A DNA stretch of 64,000 bases. It comes from Siphonodentalium dalli (lineage: Eukaryota; Mollusca; Scaphopoda; Gadilida; Siphonodentaliidae). Positions 36,056 to 47,508 of this stretch are shown here, in pieces. Location: NCBI GenBank assembly GCA_032622095.1, contig CP136069.1, forward strand, positions 44,742,194-44,806,193, in the 5' to 3' direction. Positions within the stretch are counted from its first letter, which is position 1, and each line of letters opens with the position of its first letter. The notes under the pieces are model-generated. The model was given only the letters and a program-made list of their open reading frames with translations, had not been told where the DNA came from and made no database searches. Position numbers and translations under genes: made by a program.

Positions 36056-36147
36056 TACCCCTTTCATGATGGGAGCTGCGCTTGTGCAGCATAAACCATC
36101 CTGTGCCAGTACATTCTCTATAAGCACGTCTCCCATAGGGAGCCTCA
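36056..36147 (-). mobile_element. S-family half copy, cut beside first hairpin apex
   Basis: Starts ACCCCTTTCATGATGGGAGC and runs through GTGCCAGTACATTCTCTATA to the apex CTCCCATAGGGAGCCTCA, then stops. The next S copy begins immediately. The missing part is everything beyond the first hairpin loop. Confidence 0.75.
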
Positions 36148-36408
36148 CCCTTTCATGACTGGAACTTCCTGAAATTTTGCGAAAAACCCTGTGCCAATGA
36201 ATTCTCATATATATATGTGATTCTCCCATAGGGAGCCTTTCAAATATAAGAGAATACATAGCCTAACAATATTTACCTTGACCTTGTAAGACAGTGCATT
36301 CTCTTATATATGCAAGGCTCCCTATGGGAGACTCGCATATATAAGAGAATGTACTGGCACAGGATCTTTAATGCTGTGCCAGTTCAGCTTCCATCATGAA
36401 AAAGTTAA
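36148..36408 (+). mobile_element. S-family MITE, copy S3
   Basis: CCCTTTCATGACTGGAAC at left (the TTAA is lost at the junction with the preceding half copy), ATCATGAAAAAGTTAA at right. Two hairpins with CTCCCATAGGGAGCC and CTCCCTATGGGAG apices flank CACCTTGACCTTGTAAGAC. Confidence 0.8.
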
Positions 36409-37309
36409 TGGGTTAAATATTCCACTCAGACAGAATAACTACGCAGTTGTATTGCATTTATCTGGGCTATGATCATCTTTGTGGGAGAATGACTTGAATT
36501 TTATCTGGTATGTTCATCCCAATGACGCCTGCCCATGATAATGATTTTACACAAGCTGTTTCATCACTGTTTGTGCATTAATGAGCAGCATGTGAGCTCA
36601 CAATGGCAAAAATATTCATAACTTTGAGTAAGGTTCCTTGTATTGTGTATGTTATGCTTTCGCACCGGTGATATTAACGGAAACCAGAAGTCCAGAACAT
36701 TGGCAATGAAACAGACAACGAGATCCACACATAATGAGAATTTATTAGCCGGATGAGTGTTTTCCTTACTTTGATGTTCAGTTCGTATAATTAGCATTGA
36801 AGCATCTTGATGTTATGGTCCTGTTAGTCAGTATGCAACAAACATATAGTTGTCATCATACTATAATAAAATGAAGACAACAGCTGTAAATTATAGATTA
36901 TATAGGAGTGGAAAAGAGTACCCTCTCCATGTTACCGGAGTATGATCACCAGAACATTAGACTCATGCATAAAATCAGGAACACTTGATAGTCCTAGACT
37001 GTACATGTACTACATAAACAAAAGTTGTATGACTGTGATGTTTTACAAGTGCATACACAGTACAGCACAAGTTCTGGCCAAATTCATATCATACTGACCA
37101 ATTATCTCAATTTTTAAATGACTTGCAGTATGTTACACTCTTTTTCATACACTTGATTAAAGACTGTAGATCTATACTCAAATTATAGAACAGGAAGTAG
37201 TGGCATGCCTTGAAAACTCTTAATAAAAGATTATTTACTGCAAAAGTCACAGTGAACAGTAAAATATTTCATTTACCCATACGTTCATATAAATAATTGA
37301 AGACTAATA
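36409..37309. other. Non-coding sequence with local duplication
   Basis: No gene seen. 36409-36600 is a diverged copy of 34590-34800 (GGGTAAATTTGCCACTCAGA, AGTTGCATCGCATTTATC, TTTTACACAAGCTGCTTTTA and their variants), a roughly 200-bp direct duplication 1.8 kb apart. Confidence 0.5.
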
Positions 37310-37426
37310 CTCAGTGAGAGCTTTCCGATGAATGGCAACAAGCCATATTTCCGACTAAATCCTGAAAAGTTACCCATAATTATGCATGCTGTGGTTAAGG
37401 AGTCGATTATTAAGGGCATTACTGTA
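37310..37426. mobile_element. C-family right half only, starts at apex
   Basis: Begins in the loop (CTCAGTGAGAGC) and runs outward through ATGAATGGCAACAAGCC to the terminus GGGCATTACTGTA. The left arm is absent. It pairs with the left-half copy at 38297-38408. Confidence 0.85.
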
Positions 37427-37634
37427 ACTTGGTTAGACTAGCCTTGAATATTAGATTTGATGAACATGAAAAACCCGGGAGATTATAGAGAAATGGCCTT
37501 GACATTTATAACCTTATAACTCTGACCTTTGCGAACCCTGATCTGGGTTAAAAAACCTCTTGCGATATCCCTTGATACTGGTGTATTGGTTATGGTTTTA
37601 ACAAACATATAAAGGATTATGAGTTCATGATCAC

Positions 37635-38099
37635 ATATGTGACCCGCCATATCAAATTCAGTCGTAAGTCGGGATTTGTTTACCCTGTGCCAATGCATTC
37701 TCTTATATATGCGAGTCGACCATAGGTCGCCTCGCATATATAAGAGAATGCATTGGCCTAACAATTTTTTACAATTTTAATAATTTTTTCTTGTATTCTT
37801 TAACAATTTTATAATTTCACCCATACAGAGTCCCAGACAAACATGAGCAGACGACACTCTTCTATATGCTTCTATATATGTGTGGGGCTCCCTGCAGGGT
37901 AATGGATGTTTTTTTATTTTATGTCCTAAAAATTGTAAGAAACATTTATTTAAAAAAAATGATAAAAAATTGTTAGGCCAATGTATTCTCTTATATATGC
38001 GAGGCGACCTATGGTCGACTCGCATATATAAGAGAATGCATTGGCACAGGGTAAAAAAATTCCGACTTACAACTGGATTTGATATGGCGGGTCACATAT
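37635..38099. mobile_element. D-family MITE carrying the P-type double hairpin
   Basis: Outer inverted repeats are TATGTGACCCGCCATATCAA and its complement, with TA at both edges, unrelated to the TTAA-CCCTTT ends of the P and S families. Inside, TACCCTGTGCCAATGCATTC opens a hairpin with the GACCATAGGTC apex, and a mirrored hairpin ends GCATTGGCACAGGGTA. The spacer is longer than in P copies and includes GGGGCTCCCTGCAGGG. Shows the hairpin module inside a third terminal-repeat set. Confidence 0.85.
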
Positions 38100-38296
38100 T
38101 ATGATACAACTCACTCCCCTGTGAATTATTCAATGAGATTGCTCATAGCATCATTTTTGTGGCATGAATAGTTCTGACTGCTTCATATTGATCTGTTTCT
38201 GTCTCCGTAGATCTATTTGACGGTCTTTTCCAATCTATCAGAATCCTCTCATAGGCTCATAGAACATGAATCTTGTTTAATATTTCACCAATTATA

Positions 38297-38408
38297 CAGT
38301 AATGCCCTCAATAATCGACTCCTTAACCACAGCAGAATTATGGGTAATTTTTCAGGATTTGTTTGGAAATATGGCTTGTTGCCATTCATCGGAAAGCTCT
38401 CACTGAGT
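38297..38408. mobile_element. C-family left half only, stops at apex
   Basis: Starts at the terminus (TACAGTAATGCCC, TA at 38295-38296) and runs inward to CATCGGAAAGCTCTCACTGA, where it stops within the hairpin loop. The right arm is absent. Confidence 0.85.
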
Positions 38409-39040
38409 ACAGTCATTAATCGGCACAAACTTTCCGAGTTTTAGATCGCAAATCTCGCATGTTTATGGGGAATACAAGTATTATCGGAGTTTAATATTTA
38501 GTTGTGAATTATATTTATAGGATTTATATAATGACACGTCGATGCGGCGATTAAATCATATATGGTAATTGAATGTGAAACAACAATTTTAACAAGTTTT
38601 GTTTTCATCAACATATCCTGAATCTTATCATTGTTGGTGTGTTCTTGTTATGAAAAAAACATTCTATATGAAAAAAACATTCTAACTGATGCGCCAAAAA
38701 TCGTATTTAGTAACTTGAGAAAGAAAAAAAGACATTGAGAAAGAAAACAAGACATTCGAAAACAGCGTTTGCTATCAAACCGGATGATATAATGCCGAAC
38801 CTGACTTCAAATGCAGAACTTGGTTGTATCAATTGCAGCCTGTGTGATTGGTTCATGTTGTGGATGTAAACAATACATTATTTCAGTACATGTTTCCCTG
38901 AATTCACAAGTATCTTGCTGAAATTTGGCTCAGATCTGTGCACCACACATTGTGCTGCATTGCAGACATGCCAAATTGCCAAAACCTACTGTCCCATGTT
39001 ATGCAAGAATCTCGCAAATGTGTGTATACATGATATGATA
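38409..39040. other. Unassigned non-coding sequence
   Basis: No gene seen. Short local repeats only (AAAAAACATTCT twice near 38650-38685, GAGAAAGAAAA near 38720-38745). Confidence 0.4.
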
Positions 39041-39502
39041 CAAGCCTGAGTTTAGTGTGCCTGTCATTTTGCAGAATGAGGTCCCAAGAGGGTGAATTTG
39101 GTGATGCTAGCCCACTATGCACGATAGCATCACCAAATTCACCCTCTTGGGACCTCATTCTGCTATGGGAGACATACACTCAGATCTTTGAAGTTCCCAA
39201 ATTGTGAATATTGTGATGATCACCCATTGGGAACCTCGATTATGCAATGTGTCTTCTGCCAATTTGGGGATATAGAGAAGCTAAACTAAAAAAGAAATAG
39301 AATCTATGTGAAGAAGTTTCTATAGACATTTGATAATAAAGAAACTGTCCAGAGAAGTTGAGGCCTAAGCAGAATGAGGTCCCCAGAGGGGGTGAATTTA
39401 GTCATGCTATGTACATATAGCCCGCTATGTGGGATAGTGTCACAAAATTCATCCTCTGGGAACCTCATTCTGCAAATGACAGGCACACTAAACTCAGTCT
39501 TG
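39041..39502. mobile_element. G-family double-hairpin MITE, copy G5
   Basis: CAAGCCTGAGTTTAGTG at left, CACACTAAACTCAGTCTTG at right. The left hairpin pairs CCCAAGAGGG with CCCTCTTGGG, a compensated change from the usual CCCCAGAGGG. A 200-bp spacer (GGGAACCTCGATTATGC, AGAATCTATGTGAAGAAG) separates it from the second, less perfect hairpin. Confidence 0.8.
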
Positions 39503-39630
39503 AATGATATATTGCTCATGCAATATATGCTCATTAACATTTTATCTCATCCTATTGAGATGAGCTGAGTCTTATTAAAGCAAGCATTTGGTTTTGCATA
39601 AAAATAAATCTGCAATAATCGTTTTCAGCC

Positions 39631-40020
39631 TTAACCCTTTACCCAACAAAATGGCCAAAACCGGCCAAATAAAGCTTCAACAGCCTAAAATATCTTCGGT
39701 CTGGCTCAATAGAACCATACAAATATGGATATCATTGGAACGGGCTCCGTGACCACATTGTGATAGTTACAGTTATGCCCTGTGCCAATACATTCTCTTA
39801 TATATGCGAGTCGACCATAGGTCGCCTCGCATATATAATAGAATGCATTGGCCTAAAATAAATCTTTTTTTACCATTTTTTCTTACATTCTTTAACAATT
39901 TTATAATTTTTAATGTGTTAAGCCAATGCATTCTCTTATATATGCGAGGCGACCTATGGTCGACTCGCATATATAAGAGAATGCATTGGCACAGGGCCCT
40001 TCTGTTGGGTAAAGGGTTAA
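39631..40020 (+). mobile_element. P-family MITE (piggyBac-type), copy P2
   Basis: TTAACCCTTTACCCAACA to TGTTGGGTAAAGGGTTAA, 390 bp, long arm (GGCCAAAACCGGCCAAATAA) first. Two mirrored hairpins with GACCATAGGTC apices. No other flanking duplication than TTAA. Confidence 0.9.
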
Positions 40021-40144
40021 AACATTGTCAGTAAATCAGTTTTGTAATATGTACTTACAAAGATTGTGTTAAATTTTATGACAAAATAATAACTTTTAGA
40101 AAAAAACTTTTATGAAGCTTAAGTCTTTAGTTCCGCCTAATTAT

Positions 40145-40246
40145 TAACCCTTTTATGACGGGATCTGTGCTTGTGCAGCATTAAAGATCATATGCCAGTA
40201 CATTCTCTTATACATTTATATGCGAGTCTCCCACAGGGAGGCCTCA
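40145..40246 (-). mobile_element. S-family half copy, cut just past first apex
   Basis: TTAACCCTTTTATGACGGG through GTGCCAGTACATTCTCTTAT to CTCCCACAGGGAGGCCTCAT, then unrelated sequence. Same break point as the half copy at 36056-36147. Confidence 0.7.
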
Positions 40247-40872
40247 TACATATGTATGCTTACTTTGCCAAGATTATGTCAGAATAATCTGTGAATGGAG
40301 TGTTTCTCTGCAGAATGCCTGCTCTCTGGTCATACCGTCAGGTTTGTGTATTAGTTGTCTTTTCTGCAGATTGTTAGAATACTGGTACATCTGCAAATTT
40401 ATACTGTATTCGTATATGTAACAAGAAACACTACTCTCAGACTCCACATAAAAGTGCAGGCACAAAATAATAGTGCAGGGGGAAATTCCATTGAAAGTTA
40501 ATAAAAGCGCAGACCAAAATAATAGTTCAGGGGGTACTCTGAGCAAAACATCAACATAACTGTGGTTAAACAAATTATTTTTATAGTACCGGTAGGTCAA
40601 GTATAGGAATCAATATAGTATGTGTCATGTGGTGTTGTATTCAATATTTAAATGTTCACATGTATGCCTTGAATATGTACATACATAAAGTTAAAAGTTA
40701 TAAGCTCATCATTTTGATCTCAGAATCATATACATTTATAAATCTTGAGTTTGTACTGATGTAGTGATTCATGAAATACTTTTCAACTAAAATTCTGTAA
40801 TTATATCCACACTCTCGAAGAGTATGGGGGTGGGGGTATACTGGATTGACTTCGGACATTTATCCGTCAGTT
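40247..40872. other. Unassigned non-coding sequence
   Basis: No gene seen; AAAATAATAGTGCAGGGGG-type phrase occurs twice (40463 and 40517). Confidence 0.4.
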
Positions 40873-42450
40873 TTTAGCTCACCTGAGACGAAGTCTCCGG
40901 TGGAGCTATAGTCATCACTCGTCGTCCGTCGTCCGTCCGTCCATCCATCTGTCCGTCCTTCCGTCAACAATTCTTTGAACATCTTCTCCTCTGAAACCGG
41001 AAGACAGATTTGGTTCATATTTGGTGTGGATGTTCCCTAGGTGACTCTCATTCAGATTTGTTCAAATGAGGTCACTGGGTCAAATAGTTGCGAAGCCAGG
41101 GCCATAACTTTATTCCTCCATAGTAATTCTTACAACGACTTCTTTTTCAGAACCATTGGGCTGATTTAGCTAATATTTCGTATGGAGGGTCCTTGGGTGA
41201 CTGGTGTTCAGATTTGTTCAAATGAGGTCACCCGGTCAATTAGTTGAGAAACCAGGGCCATAACTCATAGTAATTCTTACAATGACTTCTTCTAAAACAA
41301 TATTTGGCCGATTTAGCTTATATTTGGTACAGAGAGACCTTGGGTGACTGGGGTTCAGATTTGGTCAAATGGGGTCACTGGATCAAATAGGGGCAGAGCC
41401 AGGGACATAACTCTAAAAAAATAATAACATTTTTGCATTTTGACCTTTGATTTTTTTTAGACATATCACAGCTACCCAACCCCACCCTCCCCACCCCACC
41501 TCCTGTCCCTGCCACACCACACTGTATCATACCATGTTATCTCTTCCTTGTTCACCCCATTAAAATCCTTGTTTTGATCACAGCTGTAGGAGTATCAAAA
41601 AGCTGTGTGTGCAGTTGTTAAAACCTAATAATCTATGTCAACACCTCTCAGACACTGGTAGCTGATGGTTTCATGAATGGAATATAATTCTCAGGATGCA
41701 CTTGCTCTCAAGGTCATGGGAATTTTGTTAAGCTAATGTAGTCAAATAAATGTTGTATGTCATATTCTCACAGGGATGTCCCCAGAGTGTTGGGGGGGGG
41801 GGGGTGGGGTGACTGACAGATTTGTTTAATGAAATGTAAATTTGAAGCTCTTATGAGAAGAAACTATAGTCATCACTTCTCATCTGTCACCTGTTCATCT
41901 GTCTGTCCGTCCATCCATCTGTCAACAATTCTTTGAACATCTTCTCTAGGTCATAAGACTGAATGGGTTCATATTTGGTGTGGATGTTCCCTAGGTGACT
42001 CACATTCAGATTTGTTCAAATGAGGTCACTGTCAAATGGTTGTGAAGCCAGGGCCATAACTCTTGCCCTCCATAGTAATTCTTAAAAACGACTTCTCGTG
42101 TACCATCAGGTTGAATTGGTTCATATTTGGTATGAAGGGTCCTTTGGTGACTGTAGTTCAGATTTGTTCAAATTGGGTCATCCTGGTCAAATAGGGGCCA
42201 AGCAAAGGACAGTTTTCCTCTTAATATGCTTCCTTTACACGGACCGTCAGGTTTATTTTACTGATATTTAGTATGAAGGGTTCTTTGGTGTCTGGGATTC
42301 AAATTTATGCAGATGGGGTCACCAGGTTAAATAGGGTGGGACCAGGGACATAACTGTATGTCTCTATAGTAATACTTATAATGTCTTCTCAAGAGAGGTT
42401 GGACCATATAGTATGGAGGATCCTTTAGTGACTGAGATTCAGATCTGTTA
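40873..42450 (-). mobile_element. Pearl/Helentron-like element, long copy
   Basis: The hairpin (TAGCTCACCTGAGACGAAGT with CTCCGGTGGAGCTA) is followed by GTCCGTCGTCCGTCCGTCC and then core units containing ATTTGGTRTGGATGTTCCC, TCAAATGAGGTCACTGGGTC and AGGGCCATAACT. 41460-41800 is non-repeat sequence (TTGATCACAGCTGTAGGAGT) ending in G13 (41792-41804). A second GTCCGTCC block and more core units follow (41870-42450). Homologous in order to 56197-57300. No protein. Confidence 0.7.
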
Positions 42451-42539
42451 ACATGAGGTCAACCCATTAAGAAATGACGGGACTATGGGGACTTAAGACT
42501 TTTGTGTCTCTAAATGGTTTTGTATAAAGCGCTATTGAG

Positions 42540-42898
42540 ATTGAAAATTTCCAACAATTGAGAAAGTTTGAGATGTCGGTTGTGAAATTTCAACCTAAGA
42601 CTTGGGAGTCTGGGCCCCGGGCGAGAGGGGACTTCTTGAGCTGGAGGAGGGGGTGATCACTAGTGTACAGTTGGTAATTTTAAGTTAGATTTGGTAATTT
42701 CAAGGTAGATTTTGTAGATTTGGTAATTTGATATTCACTGATCTACATTCATGAAGCCTCTCTAGCCACATATCCTGTTTAGATCTACTTCTTTTAAAGT
42801 GATTATGGAAAGTTCTGACTGTTGTGGTCTCCAAAGTCCCAGTCTTATCAGTCTTTGCAGTCTGGTGAGTGACCCCACAGTCTTTGACTGTCTTGTTT
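42540..42898. repeat. hAT-derived fragment plus dispersed repeat
   Basis: 42540-42780 has TTTCCAACAATTGAGAAAG and ends CTCTCTAGCCACATATCCTG, a decayed right end of the 16875-type hAT. 42775-42898 matches 6970-7093. Confidence 0.5.
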
Positions 42899-43491
42899 CA
42901 TCTAGAATTTCATTGGTTCAGAGTTCTGAAATCAAAAACAATTTTAAGTGCATAACCTTGTGATCCACTCATTAGTGTGTCTGTTGGCATCATTAAGAAT
43001 GCATACAATAATACCTGCTATGTCTCGTGGCGACTGCATATCTCATTAGTCAGTGACGTTTGATGAGACTCAGACATGATCATCCGTTATCAGCCAATGT
43101 TCATTAATCAGATTTTTTGGGGGCAATTTCACCGATGAGATTTCTGCACGAACTGATTGATGCCGATAGCATAATAATGTCCCAGACTTGGCTGTCTTGA
43201 GTGCAGGGGTGAGGTCCCCTTGAATAAATATCAAATGATTCTGTCAAATTGGTGTATGAGACTTATCACTCATGTCCTGATTGAGTTCGTAAACCAGCAT
43301 AGCTGCCTATTGAATTTGGGCTAAGTTAAATGATTTAACTTTTATAAGCCTAGTATAGCTCAGACTCCAACAAATGACCATCTGTCAGACACAAGGTCTG
43401 AAAACTGAAATTGCTGTACTAATTACTCATTGATGAGTAATTTAATTCCTTAGGAAATGTCTATTAGATCTAAAACTATGGTATACGTGTA
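42899..43491. other. Unassigned non-coding sequence
   Basis: No gene seen. One small palindrome, AATTACTCATTGATGAGTAA, at 43421-43440. Confidence 0.4.
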
Positions 43492-43705
43492 CAGTAATGC
43501 ACTAAATAATCGACTCCTTTACCACAGCAGAATTATAATTAATTTTTCAGGATTTAGTCGGAAATATGGCTTGTTGCCATTCATCGGAAAGCTCTCACTG
43601 AGAGCTTTCCGATGAATGGCAACACGCCATATTTCCGACTAAATCCTGAAAAATTATCCATAATTTTTGCTGTGGTTAAGGAGTCAATTATTTAGGGCAT
43701 TACTG
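43492..43705. mobile_element. C-family palindromic MITE, copy C4
   Basis: CAGTAATGC at left and GGGCATTACTG at right with TA flanks. Loop GCTCTCACTGAGAGC. This copy has mostly unpaired private changes (for example TTATAATTAAT on the left arm only), so it looks older than C5 and C6. Confidence 0.9.
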
Positions 43706-43707
43706 TA

Positions 43708-44290
43708 GGTAGTCAAATTAGTCCCACGCAAATCTGGCAATTATTTGGGAAACTCGTTGTTTATTGTCTGGTTTGAACACGAGTCTAGTATTATTTGATC
43801 AGTCTGGGTTGTAGCTGTCGAAATCGTTCCTGTACGTGCATTTCACTCAGAGCGGTTAGAGGTGAATATTGGTAAGATAGATAACTCTGGTAGAGATTGT
43901 GTAATAACATGTTACTAGTAGGGCTTCTGGGAGTGTATTTACGATATATATTTTAATGGAAAATGTTAATGAAAATATAATAAAACGAGAAAATTACCGT
44001 GTCACTTTTGAAGAAATGGGCTGCAGTCATTTATTTAGGGCTATATTCACTGTCTTGATGTCTTAGAGCTACTGACTTAAATTCAATAAACAATGTACTA
44101 TCTGCCTCGCTCTGACATTTCTCATTCCCTTTCCCCATAAATATCCTTGTTTCCAATGTTACCTAATTTTCTCCTTGACAATCATAAACTTATATAAGCG
44201 TGCTGTCCAACAATTCTGACTGACTGTCACTTCTGATCGATGATAATTCTCGAAAAATAAAATGATTGAATGAATGACCTTGTCACTTTA
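43708..44290. other. Unassigned non-coding sequence
   Basis: No gene seen. 44025-44110 and 45240-45330 are diverged direct copies (TTATTTAGGGCTATATTCAC, ATTCAATAAACAAT). Confidence 0.45.
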
Positions 44291-44560
44291 TTAACCCTTT
44301 CTACACTAAATGGATTCTCCCACCCAGTTATAAAAGAATACATTGGAATGGTCTATTATTCATCTGGATGGGTGTTCAGGGAAAAATAACAGATGGCGAC
44401 AAACAAAAAGATAATACAAACTTGTGCATAAGGATTCATATTCATTGGTGGGAAATGTTCAGATAATAAGCTCAACAAATGTTTGTTGAACTTACTATCT
44501 GAACATTTCCTATAAAGAGAAAACTACTCATCAATTAGTATTTAGCATAGAAAAGGTTAA
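44291..44560. mobile_element. R-family MITE (piggyBac-type)
   Basis: TTAACCCTTTCTACACTAAA at left, TTTAGCATAGAAAAGGTTAA at right. Interior inverted pair ATGTTCAGATAATAAG ... CTTACTATCTGAACAT around a short loop. Shares its interior with 9852-10092 and 62498-62684. No coding content. Confidence 0.8.
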
Positions 44561-44654
44561 CTGAAAGTGAAAGACAACATAGTTTTAGAGCCCCAGTTTA
44601 TTTCCCCATTGGCCAGAGTGAACCCTCGCAGAACAAAAAAACCTTGGTACTACA

Positions 44655-45090
44655 CAAGTCTGAGTTTAGTGTGCCTGTCATTTGCAGAATGAGGTCCCCA
44701 GATGCGGGATAGCATCAACAAATTCACCCTCTGGGGACCTCATTCTGCATAGGCATCATCTGCTATGGGAGACATAGACTCAGATTGAAGTTCCCAAATG
44801 GTGAATATTGTGATGTACACCCATTGGGAACCTCGATTATACAATGTGTCGTCTGCCAATTTGGGGATATATAGAGAAACTAAAGTAAAAAAGAAATAGA
44901 ATCTATGTGAAGAAGTTTAATATAGAAATTTGATAATAAAGAAACTGTCCAGAGAAGATGAGGTCTGAGCAAAATGAGGTGCCCAAAAGGTGAATTTAGT
45001 GATGCTAGCCTGCTATGAGGGATAACGTCACTAAATTCACCATATGGGGACCTCTTTCTGCAAATGACAGGCACACTAAACTCAGGCTTG
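44655..45090. mobile_element. G-family double-hairpin MITE, copy G6
   Basis: CAAGTCTGAGTTTAGTGTG at left and CACACTAAACTCAGGCTTG at right. The left hairpin is internally deleted (CCCCAGATGCGGGATAGC), leaving only part of its 5' arm. Spacer and second hairpin are as in G5. Confidence 0.75.
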
Positions 45091-45639
45091 GTCGATGATA
45101 AAACATTGAATGAAATTACTTTTTTCAAAAATTTATATATTTGCATATTGGAGGTTCCTCTTGCCAATGGTATTTATAATATAGAATGTGATATATATAA
45201 TTTAATTTGGGGTTTATATTAAAATATAATGTGGGCCTTTAGAAGAAAGCTGCAGGAGTTATTTATTTATAGCTGCAATCACTGCGGTCATTCCTTCGAG
45301 CTATTGACTTAAATTCAATAAACAATATACTCTCTGCCTGGTCCTGACATTTCCCATTGGATTCCTCCACAGATATCGTGTTCCCGATGATAGCCAATCT
45401 TATTCTCCACAATCATAAGCGTACATGCATGCTGTCCAATAATTCTTACTGTCTCCTAGTGAGGGCACTTCGATGATTACCACAGATGAGGTCGCATATA
45501 AACCGGGAGAGCCAGGCATGATTTGATTTAATTGGACTGTTCCGAACTGGTTTGAGCTTGTTGAGGCCACAGTGAACAAATTGCTTGATTTTCATAAAAA
45601 TGTTTTTTAGTAGTGGGGCCGCGGTCAAATTTTGATTTA
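45091..45639. other. Non-coding sequence
   Basis: No gene seen. 45240-45330 repeats 44025-44110 in diverged form. Confidence 0.4.
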
Positions 45640-45768
45640 AAGACAATTCAAGTATTATCTCAAGACAATACCAGTATTATTTCAAGACAATACCATTATT
45701 ATTTGAAGACAATACCAGTATTATTTGAAGACAATACCAGTATTATTTGAAGACAATACCAGTATTGA
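45640..45768. repeat. 22-bp minisatellite, about 6 units
   Basis: Unit AAGACAATACCAGTATTATT plus TG or TC. Forms the start of the left 267-bp direct repeat flanking the long-inverted-repeat structure. Confidence 0.9.
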
Positions 45769-45929
45769 ATGCTGCTTGAACATCAGTTTACAAGTCAACT
45801 AATTGCTTTAATAGTTAATGACAGGAAGCATACTATTGCATTTGCTTACTGCAATTTGATAATAGTATATTTCCTCTACAACTTTTTCAATCGTCGACCA
45901 TGTACCCGTACTAATTTTTTTTATGGTGC
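45662..45929. repeat. Left direct repeat of the 3.2-kb structure
   Basis: Matches 49100-49365 with only a few differences (CTTACTGC versus CTTCCTGC, CATGTACC versus CATGCACC, a T-run length change). Begins in the 22-bp minisatellite and ends GGTGC in both copies. Confidence 0.9.
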
Positions 45930-47508
45930 TCATATTCAGAATGAGCAATGGGTGATGCCACAGTGTCCTGGGCCCACAAACAAGGTACCCTGCCTTGCTC
46001 ACCGGAAGCTTACATTCCGCTAATGATGAACAGACAGTCTGCCGTCAGAGCAGTTTTAGCCAGTCAAAAATAAAAATAGTATAAATAAAATTGTAGAGAA
46101 CCCTGAATCTCATGAATTGCTTACAAAGCACAAAATGTGCAACTTTTAATCCCACACACAGTCGTGGCCTGGTTATTTTGTTTATATAATCATCGGAGGT
46201 GCCGTTGTTGTCAGCGAGAGGTATCGGAATCCACCGAGATCGCAGCGGCCGCACGAACTACTATATTTTACAGATTCCCGCGTTTATATCTCCGTGGCTG
46301 ATATTTTAGTATTATAAATTTATTATGCATATCACAAAATTCCCCGGACTATGTATAGGTTATATCAATCAATGATGATCTCTTGGACCGAAGAATCATA
46401 GTTGTGGTATGTCCGTCAAAATTGGGAGGCATAGAACCTGTCCGAAAATTCAAATTGGCTGCGTTCCCGTTGTATAATTGTAGCATGTCCGTCATCAATG
46501 GGAAGTAACGAACTGTTTATTTTGGCTCCTTCGCGAATAGAGTATATGTGTTCTTAAATAATTCGCGTGTACTGACGAACGGGAATACTACATGGAGGTT
46601 ACTACATGTGTTTATTTTCTGATTACAGGTAAACTAATGTTAATTTATACCACGTTTTTGCTTTTAATTGGGTTTTTACCGGACAAAACACGGTTTTTAC
46701 TTTGCGCAATTTTGTGGTTAGACAACCTATACACTATCAACACAGTTTATAACTATAATATATGTTCGGACATAAATACCGTCGCGATTTTTACAGTGCA
46801 CTGTTACCATCGCGCGTGATAAAAAAACCTTTGGCAGTTCGTACTAGTTTGATATTGGAGGAATCAGCAGGCAATTTTCTGGCTTTCAGCGTACAGGCCA
46901 AGGACTTGGTCTGTACGGGAGAACTGGTCTGTCCATAGGGTCGTGCACTTACACCCGAAACCACATATAAAATAACAGATTGCTTTATATTTGTTATAGA
47001 CCAGAGGTGTACCTGACGAGCTGCTGTGGCCAAATATTTTTTTATAGGACCAACTTTCGGAACAAAAATACAATTTTGGAACGGACTTAGTAAACATTTT
47101 CCAAACAAATGATTCTTTCTGTGTTATCAAGCTAGTATGATAAGTCAAATATACATACACTCAAATGACAGTCAATATGACATGTTTACATAGCTCCACA
47201 TGTCAACATCACTTTAATAACAGGACCCGTTAACCAACAAACCATTTAACTTGTGTATACTTGATTGTTTACCTATATATGTGATGGCCCACGTTTTATA
47301 TCTGCCATCACGATAACAAATTGTATGCATGGGAACTTTGAACATAATCCCAACCGATGTACCCTATATACATAACTGTTATATACTCTATATAAAGAGC
47401 GTTGACCATATCATATGTATAGGTTTGTAATTTAATTATTTACTGACAACAGCCCTATATATCATGACAAATATAAAATAGACAAGTTGTCGTGTGATAT
47501 ATAGATAC

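Noticed and set aside
46791-47160. Two overlapping minus-strand frames of about 100 codons inside the 3.2-kb element as a transposase
   Set aside because: No catalytic motif, no zinc finger and no length typical of a transposase; two frames overlap with neither favoured.
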